From Victivallales bacterium (GTDB lineage: Bacteria; Verrucomicrobiota; Lentisphaeria; Victivallales; UBA1829), in contig JAEEQN010000021.1 of the NCBI GenBank assembly GCA_016285345.1, positions 1-47,840 on the forward strand: a stretch of DNA of 47,840 nt. Direction: 5' to 3'. This document shows, in pieces, positions 1 through 7,488 of the stretch. Both the position numbers and the translations under genes were made by a program. The notes beneath the pieces are model-generated. The model saw only the letters and a program-made list of their open reading frames with translations, was not told the DNA's origin and searched no databases. Position 1 is the first letter of the stretch; the number at the start of each line of letters is the position of its first letter.

Positions 1-259
1 TGCTCGGGTGTTTCGCGTAGGAAACGCCGTTCAGGTTCGAGGTCACGCGGAGCGTCTGCCCTTTGTCGCCGAAGACCTCGATGTTTTTCGTGAGATTTCC
101 GGCCTTGATCTGAAGTCCGGCGTCGGTTGCCTTGTACTCGAACGCGTCGTCGGCGGACACTGTTCCCGCGGCGAGTACGGCGAGCGCACACAGGAACGCG
201 GCCGTGTGCATGCGGACAAATCCGGGCATCGGCACATGTTGTTTGTTGCGGAATGTCAT
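1..259 (-). CDS. Secreted protein, N-terminal part only (runs off the window)
   Basis: The reading frame is open from an ATG at 259 to the window edge and gives 86 residues. A basic start is followed by a hydrophobic stretch (AAFLCALAVLAAGTVSA) typical of a signal peptide, then a mature part beginning near DDAFEYKATDAGLQIKAG. AAAGGAGC lies 11 bases upstream of 259 and favours this start over an in-frame ATG at 280. The early mature sequence (a beta-rich start with QTLRVTSNLNG) could be the N-terminal domain of a secreted glycoside hydrolase, which would suit the GH127/GH43 gene next door. That is a guess, since no catalytic part is visible. It is transcribed on the minus strand like the adjacent GH127/GH43 gene. 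Confidence 0.6.
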   Translation of the reverse strand, partial: MTFRNKQHVPMPGFVRMHTAAFLCALAVLAAGTVSADDAFEYKATDAGLQIKAGNLTKNIEVFGDKGQTLRVTSNLNGVSYAKHPS

Positions 260-440
260 ACGGAATCTTGCTCCTTTCATGGAAAGATGACTTGATTTGA
301 ACATGATTTGAGTCGATGATTTTTTATTGGGAACCTCTATCAATTCATTTTTGAGAGAGTGTTCGGTTGTTGACGGGTAAGAATCGCCGAATGCGATTCT
401 TCGTTACCATAAATTAAGCCATCGGAACGGGATCGTCCGA

Positions 441-3400
441 TTACTTGACCGGCTCCTGGATCCCTTCGTTCGTCTGGCGGACGGGCTTGATGGTGCCGTC
501 CTCGTTGAAGAACATCTCGTCCACGCAGACCGCGCGGCGTCCGAGCGCGCCGCCTTCGCCGTTGATGCTGAGCGCGGCGTTGTGGTAGAAGAGGAACGTG
601 CGACCCTTGAAATCGACCACGGCGGGGTGGATGGTGAAGCTATTCCGGGCGGAGCCGGTGACCTGTCCGCGATAGGTCCACGGGCCGGTGATCTTTTCGG
701 CGGTCGCGTAGGCGATAACCTCGTTGCCCTGCGGGTTCTTGTGGTTGGCCTCGTCGCCGTAGGTACGGGAGGCGTAGATGCAGTAGTAGAGGCCGTTGCG
801 CTTGTAGAGCCAGGGGCCTTCCTCGTAGCTCTGCATCTTCAGGTCGGTGATCTCGCCGTCGAGTTCGAGCATATTGTCTTTGAGCTTGGCGAGATAGCAG
901 TTGCCGTTGCCCCAGCAGAGCCACGCGGTACCGTCGTCGTCGATGAGGCAGGTCGGGTCGATGTCGTTCCAGCCCATGAAGCCGCTGGTCAGGTTGTCGA
1001 CGACCACGGGCTTCTCGTAGGTCTTCCACGGGCCGACCGGGTTGTCGGAGGTCGCCACGTTGATGGACTGTCCGCCGTACTTGTCATTGCGGATGGTGAC
1101 GTACCAGTAGTAGGTATCGCCTTTCTTCACGACCTGCGCGGCCCAGCAGGTGTTCTTCTGTCCGTACGGGAAGTCGGTGGACGTGAGGACGTCGCCGTAG
1201 GATTTCCAGTTCACGAGATCCTTTGTGGAGTAGCAGCGCCACGCCTTGATGGTGAACATCTCGCGACCGTGGGCGTCGTCGTGCCCGGCGTAGAGGTACA
1301 GCGTGTCGCCGACGACGAGCGCGGCGGGGTCGGCGGTCCAGACGTCCTTGAAGAGCGGGTTGCCGGTGGTCTTCACCTCGACCGGCGCGGTGAGGATGGC
1401 GGCGTGGTAGACGGAGCCGATGCCGCCGCGGTTGCCCGCGGGCTGGTGCCGGATCACGATGTGGTCCTTGCCCTTCGTGATGGATTCCGGGATTTCGTAT
1501 TCGACCTCAAAGAACTGGTTCGGATGCGCGGCGGAAAGCCTCTGCACGGCGATCTGCTGACCATCGGCGAGGATTGCGGTCTCGGTCCCGTTGTCGCCGC
1601 CCCAGTAGGTGCAGGCGAGGAGGTTCTTCTTGTCCGGGCTGACCTTCATCCGGAATTCGATCCAGCCGCCCTGATGCGCGCCGCGGTAGCCGCGCTGGTT
1701 GAAGCGCCCGGAGTGGGTGTTTTCCGCCTTCAGCGCATGGTCGGTCTCCGGCTGCTGTTCGCCGAAGTTCATTTCATCGACGGTGCGTGCGGCGCGTTCG
1801 CGCTGGCGGGCTTCCTCGGCCGCGATCTTTGCCTTTTCGGCGGCCCACTGCGCCTCGTCCATGTTCTTCCAGTACACGTTGTAATGCTGGTACGGCATCT
1901 GGTTGAACGGGCGGATAAGGACGTTGGAGCCGTCCGTCGCGGTCAGATTGAACGCGCGGTCGGAGCCCGCGACGGCCTTCGCGGCGGCCGTGATCTCGCC
2001 GATGGAACCGCCGAGCAGGATCGGCACGGGCTTGCAGGCGGCGTTCTGAAGGTCGAGCTGGTTGCGCAGGTAGATGCGCTTCTTGTAGTTTTCGACTTCG
2101 CCGAGGTCGCCCGCGAGGAGCGTCGGGCCGTAGAAGAACGCGTTCAGCTCGGTGTGGCCGCCGTGGAGGTGTTCCGTGCGGAGCTTCATCGGGATGTGGA
2201 TGGCGAGCTTGTCGCCGGTCTTCCAGTCGGCGTTCAGCACGGCGTTTTCGCCGGGCTTGCCGGTGGCGATCTGCTGTCCGTTGAGCGTGAACGTCACGGG
2301 ACCGTCGGTCCAGCCGGGGCAGCGCACGTTCAGCGCGAGCTTCTTCTCCGGAGCCTTGTCGAACGTGAGGACCACGTCGCCGTTCTTCGGATACTGCGTG
2401 TTCATGGTGAGTTCAAGTCCGCGGTCCGCCCACTTCAGTTTCGAGGGGATGAAGAGCGTGACGTACAGGTTGTCGTCGTCGTGGAAATAGATCGCGTTGT
2501 TGTACTTCGTGTGGTTCTCGATGCCCGTGCCGAAGCAGCACCAGAAGGACTGGTCGGGCGAGCTGTACACACGGAACTGGCCGGGCCTCAGCGAGACGAA
2601 GTAGGTGAACATGGAGCGTTCGGGGTCCTGCGACGGCAGGATCTGGTTCAGCAGGGCGCGTTCGCGGTAGTCGCCGTAGATGGTGTTCGTCGGTTCCTGC
2701 ATCTGGAGATGCTCGGCGAGGCGGATCATGTTGTAGACGTTGCAGCACTCGACGGAGGCGGGGGAGAGGTGCTTGTCCGCGTCGGAGGGGCGGTAGAATT
2801 GCTCGCGGTCGCTGTTGCCGCCGGTGCAGTAGGTGTGATTCTTCGTGACGATGTCGAAGAAGTTCTTGCTGACCTTTCGGGCGAACTCGTCGCCGGTCAC
2901 TTCGTAGTTGACCGCCTCGGCGACGACTTTCGGCACCTGCGTGTTCGCGTGCTTGCCGGCGAGGTTGTCCTTGCCCGCAGCGAGGTCGTCCACGAGCCAG
3001 TGGTGGCGGAACCGCTGCGCGAGCGCCTTGTGCGTCTCGTCCTTCGTTTCCGCGTAGAGCTTCCAGAAGACTTCGCCGAGGCCGCCGAACTCCATGTCGA
3101 GCATGCGCTGGCATTTCTTTTCGTCCAGGCCCTTCGTGAGGCCGTCGACCCAGCGTGCGAAGTTCACGAGCACGTCCTTCGCCTGTTCGTTTCCGGCGAC
3201 CTTCCACGCGTCGTAAAGCCCTTCGGCGATCTTGTGCTGCGTGTACCACGGCGCCCACGTGTGGTTGATCGTCTCCACGTCGCCGTCCTTCAGCACCTCA
3301 AGCGCGCGGCGGGCATTCCGCGACATGCAGCCGATATAGCCGGACTCGCCGTACAGTTTCTGGCAGCGCGCCATCTCGCCGATGATGTAGTCCACGCGCT

Positions 3401-3824
3401 CCTTGAACCGCGCGTCGCCCGTGCTGGCGTATTCCAGCGAAAGCGCCGTCAGGTAGTGCCCGAGCGTGTGGCCGGAGAGGTCGCTGCTTTCCCAGCCGCC
3501 GTAGACCGGAGCCTTCGGCGTCTCGCCGCAATACTCGTACATGCGCGCCATAAGGCGGTCCGGGCTCAGCGTGAGCAGGAAATCCGCGTTGCGCTTCTTG
3601 TTCGCGAGGAACGGGCTGTCGAGGAGCTCGACTTCGTTGAGCCGGAACGGGACGGCGCGGCCTGCGCCGAACAAGAACGGGATGGATGACGTGAAGATCG
3701 GGTTCCCGCTGGGTTCCAGGTCAACGCCTTCATAGAGGACGTCCTTGGAGGAGGACTGGCAGGAGGTCGCCGCCAGTGCGAGAGCGGAGACCGCTCCGGC
3801 GAGGAGGAAGAGTTTGGCTTTCAT
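441..3824 (-). CDS. Lipoprotein fusion: GH127 beta-L-arabinofuranosidase plus C-terminal GH43
   Basis: This 1127-residue exported enzyme joins two glycosidase modules. Residues 1-22 form a lipoprotein-like signal (ALALAATSC). Residues about 55-600 match the GH127/DUF1680 fold. They carry E359 and C361 in VECCNVYN and the C429-C430 pair in WCCFGTGIEN, which correspond to the zinc-binding and nucleophile cysteines known for GH127. A beta-rich linker (about 640-810, DUF4986/DUF6805-like) follows. Residues about 815-1110 are a five-bladed GH43 propeller with the three expected acids: D832 in WTADPAA, D954/D956 in NDIDPT and E1001/E1002 in YEEGPW. Known family members release L-arabinofuranose from arabinan or hydroxyproline-arabinosides, so the two modules probably act on one arabinose-rich glycan at the cell surface or in the periplasm. 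The start has only a weak AAAGGTG ribosome site. A shorter GH127 lies at 35133. Confidence 0.9.
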   Translation of the reverse strand: MKAKLFLLAGAVSALALAATSCQSSSKDVLYEGVDLEPSGNPIFTSSIPFLFGAGRAVPFRLNEVELLDSPFLANKKRNADFLLTLSPDRLMARMYEYCGETPKAPVYGGWESSDLSGHTLGHYLTALSLEYASTGDARFKERVDYIIGEMARCQKLYGESGYIGCMSRNARRALEVLKDGDVETINHTWAPWYTQHKIAEGLYDAWKVAGNEQAKDVLVNFARWVDGLTKGLDEKKCQRMLDMEFGGLGEVFWKLYAETKDETHKALAQRFRHHWLVDDLAAGKDNLAGKHANTQVPKVVAEAVNYEVTGDEFARKVSKNFFDIVTKNHTYCTGGNSDREQFYRPSDADKHLSPASVECCNVYNMIRLAEHLQMQEPTNTIYGDYRERALLNQILPSQDPERSMFTYFVSLRPGQFRVYSSPDQSFWCCFGTGIENHTKYNNAIYFHDDDNLYVTLFIPSKLKWADRGLELTMNTQYPKNGDVVLTFDKAPEKKLALNVRCPGWTDGPVTFTLNGQQIATGKPGENAVLNADWKTGDKLAIHIPMKLRTEHLHGGHTELNAFFYGPTLLAGDLGEVENYKKRIYLRNQLDLQNAACKPVPILLGGSIGEITAAAKAVAGSDRAFNLTATDGSNVLIRPFNQMPYQHYNVYWKNMDEAQWAAEKAKIAAEEARQRERAARTVDEMNFGEQQPETDHALKAENTHSGRFNQRGYRGAHQGGWIEFRMKVSPDKKNLLACTYWGGDNGTETAILADGQQIAVQRLSAAHPNQFFEVEYEIPESITKGKDHIVIRHQPAGNRGGIGSVYHAAILTAPVEVKTTGNPLFKDVWTADPAALVVGDTLYLYAGHDDAHGREMFTIKAWRCYSTKDLVNWKSYGDVLTSTDFPYGQKNTCWAAQVVKKGDTYYWYVTIRNDKYGGQSINVATSDNPVGPWKTYEKPVVVDNLTSGFMGWNDIDPTCLIDDDGTAWLCWGNGNCYLAKLKDNMLELDGEITDLKMQSYEEGPWLYKRNGLYYCIYASRTYGDEANHKNPQGNEVIAYATAEKITGPWTYRGQVTGSARNSFTIHPAVVDFKGRTFLFYHNAALSINGEGGALGRRAVCVDEMFFNEDGTIKPVRQTNEGIQEPVK

Positions 3825-3906
3825 GTTTTTTTCACCTTTGGTTATTTTGGGTGGATTGAAGGTAAGGAAACATCATTATGAGGTGGAATCCAGTACAGGC
3901 CGGGTT

Positions 3907-3933
3907 CCGCACATCATCCTGTATGGTGTGCGG
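3907..3933 (+). terminator. Hairpin with T-run upstream of the GH127/GH43 gene
   Basis: CCGCACA at 3907-3913 pairs with TGTGCGG at 3927-3933 and is followed by CTTTTTG, the form of an intrinsic terminator on the plus strand. No plus-strand gene precedes it. It could end an antisense RNA, or it could simply fold in the leader of the minus-strand gene. The rest of 3825-4109 contains no convincing gene. Confidence 0.4.
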
Positions 3934-4109
3934 CTTTTTGCTGCCCTCGTTTTCTCTTTTTTTGCTTCAAAGTTACAGTTTTTGGGCGTTAATTAACACG
4001 GCAAACTTCTTTTCTTCGGAAAAACACGGCGTTCCTGAACGAAAAACGCTTGAAAAACGCAAACGGGCGCGTTACATTATCTCAAACGGCTGAATCACAC
4101 TTGCACTTC

Positions 4110-4158
4110 GTGCTCAAGCAAAGCTGAGAGCACTCCTGCAGTGGAGGGCCTGCCCTCC
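4110..4158 (-). repeat. Hairpin repeat, copy A (GGAGG stem plus GTGC stem)
   Basis: On the minus strand, GGAGGGC-AG-GCCCTCC (4158-4143) is followed by ACTGCAGGA and a stem GTGCTC...GAGCAC (4133-4110). The order and the linker ACTGCAGGAGTGC match copies at 37650-37743 (minus) and 39419-39587 (plus). It starts one base after the stop codon of the GH43 remnant. Confidence 0.6.
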
Positions 4159-4328
4159 TTACTTCAAAGGCTCCGTGATGCCGGCCTTGGTCTGGACGAC
4201 TTCCTTGATCGTGCCGTCTTCGTTGAAGAAGAGTTCATCGACGCAGACGGAGCGGCGGAGGCTCTGTCCGGTCTGGCCGTCGCGAGGGCGGCGGAGATGC
4301 AGAGACAGTGTTTCATGGCTTTGGTCAT
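4159..4328 (-). pseudogene. Collapsed GH43 gene: signal-peptide start joined to the C-terminus
   Basis: An ATG at 4328 begins MTKAMKHCLCISAALATA, a signal-peptide-like start. In another frame the same stretch ends with SLRRSVCVDELFFNEDGTIK, then EVVQTKAGITEPLK and TAA at 4159. That tail is nearly the same as the C-terminus of the GH43 module in the intact neighbour (GRRAVCVDEMFFNEDGTIK). Start and stop frames differ, and the whole catalytic propeller is missing. A former arabinosidase paralogue has therefore lost almost all of its coding sequence in an internal deletion and cannot make an enzyme. Confidence 0.8.
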
Positions 4329-4540
4329 GTCGGGGTTAAGGATTAAAATAATGGAGAACCGAAACTATTTCCGATAATATACACTAGGAAATCATTTGTT
4401 CCATACAGGATTTACCCAAAAGAATACACTATTTGCTCAATCTCTGTTTTTCGGGAAACGCAACCGTCCCTGAGAACCAGCGCCGACCTCGGTGTGCCAC
4501 GGTTCGGACTCTGTCCGACGGCAAGGTCACGACAGACACA

Positions 4541-4569
4541 GCGCCGCAACGCTCAAGACGTTACGGCGC
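4541..4569 (-). other. Stem-loop downstream of the FG-GAP remnant
   Basis: GCGCCGTAACG and CGTTGCGGCGC (read on the minus strand, one G-U pair) form an 11-bp stem with a 7-base loop. It lies 27 bases past the FG-GAP remnant's stop and may be its old terminator, though no clear T-run follows on the minus strand. Confidence 0.35.
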
Positions 4570-4595
4570 TATCGCTGTTTTCGTTATTGTGTGTC

Positions 4596-4790
4596 TTACG
4601 CGATCACGGTCCAGTTCATGTCGACGCCGTAGCCGAGGACGTTCCACTGCGACGTGTCGCCGCTGGTGTAGTACCCCAGCATACCGGTCGAATACTGGCG
4701 GACCAGCAGGTCGTCCTTCGCGTCGCCGTTGTAATCCCCTGCCCCGACCACGAACCAGTCGTTGGCGTCGAGCTGGCTGCCAAGTATCAC
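4596..4790 (-). pseudogene. C-terminal remnant of an FG-GAP/VCBS-repeat surface protein
   Basis: The 64-residue frame contains VVGAGDYNGDAKDDLLVRQY, a clear FG-GAP/VCBS calcium-loop repeat (DxNxDxxxD), and ends in VDMNWTVIA before the stop. Such repeats normally occur in series in large secreted or surface proteins, so this is only the last repeat. The only initiator is a GTG at 4790, with a TGA two codons upstream in frame. At that point the sequence runs straight into the end of the HTH remnant on the same strand (4-base overlap). The junction looks like an insertion or deletion endpoint that removed the rest of the gene. Confidence 0.7.
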
Positions 4791-5149
4791 GCCTCAACAC
4801 GGAACTCCTGCAGCTGGTCGTCCCAGATGTTGGAGATCGTGTTCCTGACCCGGCTGATGCACAGGTTCTCCGGTATCGTACCGTTGATAACCCGCTCAAT
4901 CAGCGGCGGTGCGAGATGTGCCAGACGAAGGATGCGGCTGACGTAGCTCTGATCAAGGCTGAGAATCTCGGTCAGTTCCTTGATGTCCCTGACCTTCCCC
5001 TCGTCGATGTCACGCTGCCATTTGCGGCCGCGAGCAACGGCCATACAATCGTCGGTATTTGCATCGAAAACGATCATCCACGGCAATTCGCGGAGACAGC
5101 TTTCATCGTTTCCGGGGGTTTCGATTTCAGGGGTAGCATTTTCCGGCTG
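4787..5149 (-). pseudogene. C-terminal fragment of a recombinase-associated HTH protein
   Basis: The frame is open from a TAA at 5150-5152 to the stop at 4787 and has no convincing ATG with a ribosome site. It includes VARGRKWQRDIDEGKVRDIK and ELTEILSLDQSYVSRILRL, then LAPPLIERVINGTIPENL. This is the ARG-xxW...SYVSRIL...LAP helix-turn-helix signature of the C-terminal tails or partner proteins of phage-type serine recombinases (family recognition from memory). The N-terminal catalytic part is absent, so the gene is broken. Its end coincides with the truncation of the FG-GAP gene, which suggests this element caused the damage. Confidence 0.6.
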
Positions 5150-5497
5150 TTATTTTCCGAATTGAGGTAAAACCGGAAAGCGGAAAATCCCAAAAGAGCA
5201 AATCCTCTGTCCCCCGGATGCGGGTGGAGCTTCGTCGTCAAAAGCCCGATCATGGAACGGGGGTAGAACATGACTCCATGAGTGACGCTGATCCTGTCGA
5301 TATCCTCTTTTCTCACAAGGGAACAGGAGGATCGTCTGGTTCATATCTTCGCTGCTATGCAGGCAGAAGATGGTATGTCTTATTGATATTTAGAATCTTG
5401 TAAAAGAGTGTCTTTTTTGAGTAATTGAAAATAGATGGGATATCGTGTTATGTGTCAAATGAACGTAAATAATGCCAATAAACAGGAGTGTTGTTAG
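5150..5497. other. Intergenic stretch with no supported gene
   Basis: Composition falls from GC-rich to strongly AT-rich around 5340-5400, marking the left edge of the AT-rich block. Short open frames on both strands lack ribosome sites and family resemblance. I see no promoter, terminator or RNA gene that I can defend. Confidence 0.5.
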
Positions 5498-5949
5498 GCA
5501 GAGGATGATGAACAATCCGATCTTCTTGTGATGTCTTCAGATGGCATCTATCTCGTTGATATAAATGAGTTATCTCTTCACAAGAAAAGATTATTGAAAT
5601 AATAGAATCCCATTAAGAAAGAATAATTACTATTGCTTAGAAATCTACATATAGAAGAAAGAGACAATTGATTAAAACAATATTCAGAAATAGTGAAAAG
5701 TAGATAACAGATAAGAATAGTTTGAAAACATCATCGGTATATCGGCTATGTTTGTGTTGAAAATGATGTAGAACATCTTGTCCTGTTGAATGATTCACAT
5801 AGGACTTTATTGAACATAAAGAAAAACTCCTCTCTTTCTGAAAGTAGAAAAAGACTTTTTCTTCTATGGAAAGAATGAATTCACATTTGAAGAGATAAAA
5901 GACAAGATTGGATGAGAAATCATCTCCTCAGAAAACTACGCCGCATAAA
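5498..5949 (+). pseudogene. Decayed AT-rich gene, family unknown
   Basis: Three protein-like runs follow each other on the plus strand, separated by several in-frame TAA/TGA stops and a frame change. They are SDLLVMSSDGIYLVDINELS (about 5513-5572), HHRYIGYVCVENDVEHLVLL (about 5731-5790) and FFFYGKNEFTFEEIKDKIG (about 5857-5911). The pieces read like ordinary AT-rich coding sequence. The number of stops makes an intact gene very unlikely. I do not recognise the family. It shares base composition with the Gp2-like gene at 5985, so both may have arrived together. Confidence 0.35.
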
Positions 5950-5984
5950 TTAATAATCAAAATGAATATAAATGTTATTAATTT

Positions 5985-6527
5985 TTATTTCTTATTTGTG
6001 ATTCTTGAAGTAGAGAATGTTTTTCCTTTCACTCCTTGTTTCTGGTCTTCCTTGGCAAGATAGCTGAGTTGCCTTTCAACTTCCTTCATGTCATCCTGAT
6101 TCGGGTTGTTTCGATTGAGCATAATACCATTCCTATGTCCTCTGTCGCATCTGTCTATTAAGCCTTTTACACTGTACTCTTCTCCTATGACATTTTGAAG
6201 GACATTTTCTGCATTCTGGAAATGCTCATATGTTCTCATTGTTTTATTCCCATCAAGGAATAATGCCATATGGTAATGAATCTTTTTATTCTTGCTTAGT
6301 TCTCTGACAAAGATATAATCTGGATCATATCCAGCATTTCTTTCTTTTTCTATAAATCGTTTGTTGAAACGAATGATACCTTTTTGTTGTAGTTCCAATG
6401 GAAAACGAATATCCAGTCTTTGAACAAAAACCTTATTATGTTTTTGAAGAGAGAAATTTAAGACATCTATGCCTGTGTTCAAGATGCTTTCATTCATGGG
6501 AATATCAAGTGTGTTGACGTTGTTCAT
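5985..6527 (-). CDS. Inovirus Gp2 / YagK-YfjJ-like replication protein
   Basis: The 180-residue protein starts at the ATG at 6527, which has AAGGAGTG eight bases upstream. A longer frame to 6617 lacks a ribosome site. The core reads DPDYIFVRELSKNKKIHYHM, then ALFLDGNKT, then a helical part and QLSYLAKEDQK near the end. The VRE...HYH...LDGN...SYLAK series is the signature of the Inovirus Gp2/YagK-YfjJ family. These are HUH-like rolling-circle initiators or their relatives, in which HxH would bind metal and the Tyr in SYLAK would be the nicking residue (inference). The gene is far richer in AT than the chromosome, a sign of transfer. It diverges from the gene at 6828. Confidence 0.65.
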   Translation of the reverse strand: MNNVNTLDIPMNESILNTGIDVLNFSLQKHNKVFVQRLDIRFPLELQQKGIIRFNKRFIEKERNAGYDPDYIFVRELSKNKKIHYHMALFLDGNKTMRTYEHFQNAENVLQNVIGEEYSVKGLIDRCDRGHRNGIMLNRNNPNQDDMKEVERQLSYLAKEDQKQGVKGKTFSTSRITNKK

Positions 6528-6827
6528 GGAATCACTCCTTGTTTGAAAATATTTGTAAATGTTTATTGTCTTTCTTTGGGAGGTACATGTGGCGATTGTT
6601 CTTAACATGAAAGCCATTGCGAATTATTTCTTTATATGAAAGTAATACCTATTATCCTACTTCCTGACATCATGAAAACCAACGTGATATAATGAGATGT
6701 TTTCAAATCATGCCAAGGAACAGGAACATATCACATTTCGGCATATAATGTTACAATATGAGTAATTATTTTTTACTTTATGTGTTATTTTATGTGTAAA
6801 ACCATCACACTAAAAGGAGTACCCACA

Positions 6828-7298
6828 ATGACAAATGAATCAATTCAATTAGAACGAATCGGCAATCTCTTAGACAAGTATTTAGTCAGTTTTGGACAAG
6901 CAAGAGTTGCTTTCTACATTTTTCCATCATTGGAAAACTACTACGATTTTACCAGGTATCTCAATTCATTTACCTCCGCATTGAAAAGAGCAAACTGTCG
7001 TCCGGTGTATTCCTGGTCTTATGACAGTATTCGTGGATGTTACAACATGATCCTGCTTGTTAACGGATACTTCCGAAACGACATGAACGATGTCACAGAC
7101 GCTGCTCAACGCATCTGGAAGCTGTATTCTCCATTTCCCATCCAGTTTGTTGCGGAAATGCCGATAGATAATGCTTCGATTGACCAAGGAAAATTGAAAC
7201 TTTTTGAGATTATGAACGGAATGCATTTTTCATCCTCAGGGCCACAAAGGGTTTTACCTCCTCATCAACGTGCTTTTGCCTGTTCAAAGCTGTATTAA
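6828..7298 (+). CDS. Small protein, possibly a divergent Gp2-like relative
   Basis: The 156-residue protein starts at the ATG at 6828 behind AAAAGGAG; an in-frame ATG at 6780 has no such site. It reads RPVYSWSYDSIRGCYNMILL, then VNGYFRND, and later IWKLYSPFPIQFVAEMPID. The YNMILLVNGYF segment resembles the HYHMALFLDGN core of the divergent neighbour, but the HxH pair is replaced by YN, so a nicking activity is not supported. It may be a degenerate or accessory member of the same family. AT-rich composition and position place it in the mobile block, and a T-rich hairpin follows. Confidence 0.5.
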   Translation: MTNESIQLERIGNLLDKYLVSFGQARVAFYIFPSLENYYDFTRYLNSFTSALKRANCRPVYSWSYDSIRGCYNMILLVNGYFRNDMNDVTDAAQRIWKLYSPFPIQFVAEMPIDNASIDQGKLKLFEIMNGMHFSSSGPQRVLPPHQRAFACSKLY

Positions 7299-7332
7299 CC
7301 GATCAGAAAAGTCAAAAATGCATCAAAAAAAA

Positions 7333-7367
7333 CACTGAAAATGGTCCATTTTTCCTTTTTTTCAGTG
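7333..7367. terminator. Hairpin after the 6828 gene
   Basis: CACTGAAA (7333-7340) pairs with TTTCAGTG (7360-7367). The loop is T-rich and A-runs flank the stem, so it could stop transcription in either direction. It separates the AT-rich genes from the clamp operon. Confidence 0.45.
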
Positions 7368-7488
7368 AAAAAAACATGAAAATCGCTTGTTTCCTCTTCA
7401 AAATGACTTTCATGGAATTTTGCGTATATATTCCTCCCACGAACGTCAAAATGACATTTCACCACTAACCACCAATATGGAGGAAAAT

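Noticed and set aside
582-3689. A 1035-codon open frame on the plus strand
   Set aside because: It lies entirely antisense to the GH127/GH43 gene and has Val/Ala/Arg/Glu-rich composition typical of the antisense of a GC-rich gene; no family features or ribosome site.
3878-4093. 71-codon plus-strand frame with hydrophobic stretch
   Set aside because: No ribosome site, starts before and runs through the terminator-like hairpin at 3907-3933, and no resemblance to a known small membrane protein.
5074-5344. Open frames upstream of the HTH remnant as a recombinase N-terminus
   Set aside because: Neither frame shows serine- or tyrosine-recombinase motifs, and one has an in-frame stop before the HTH part.
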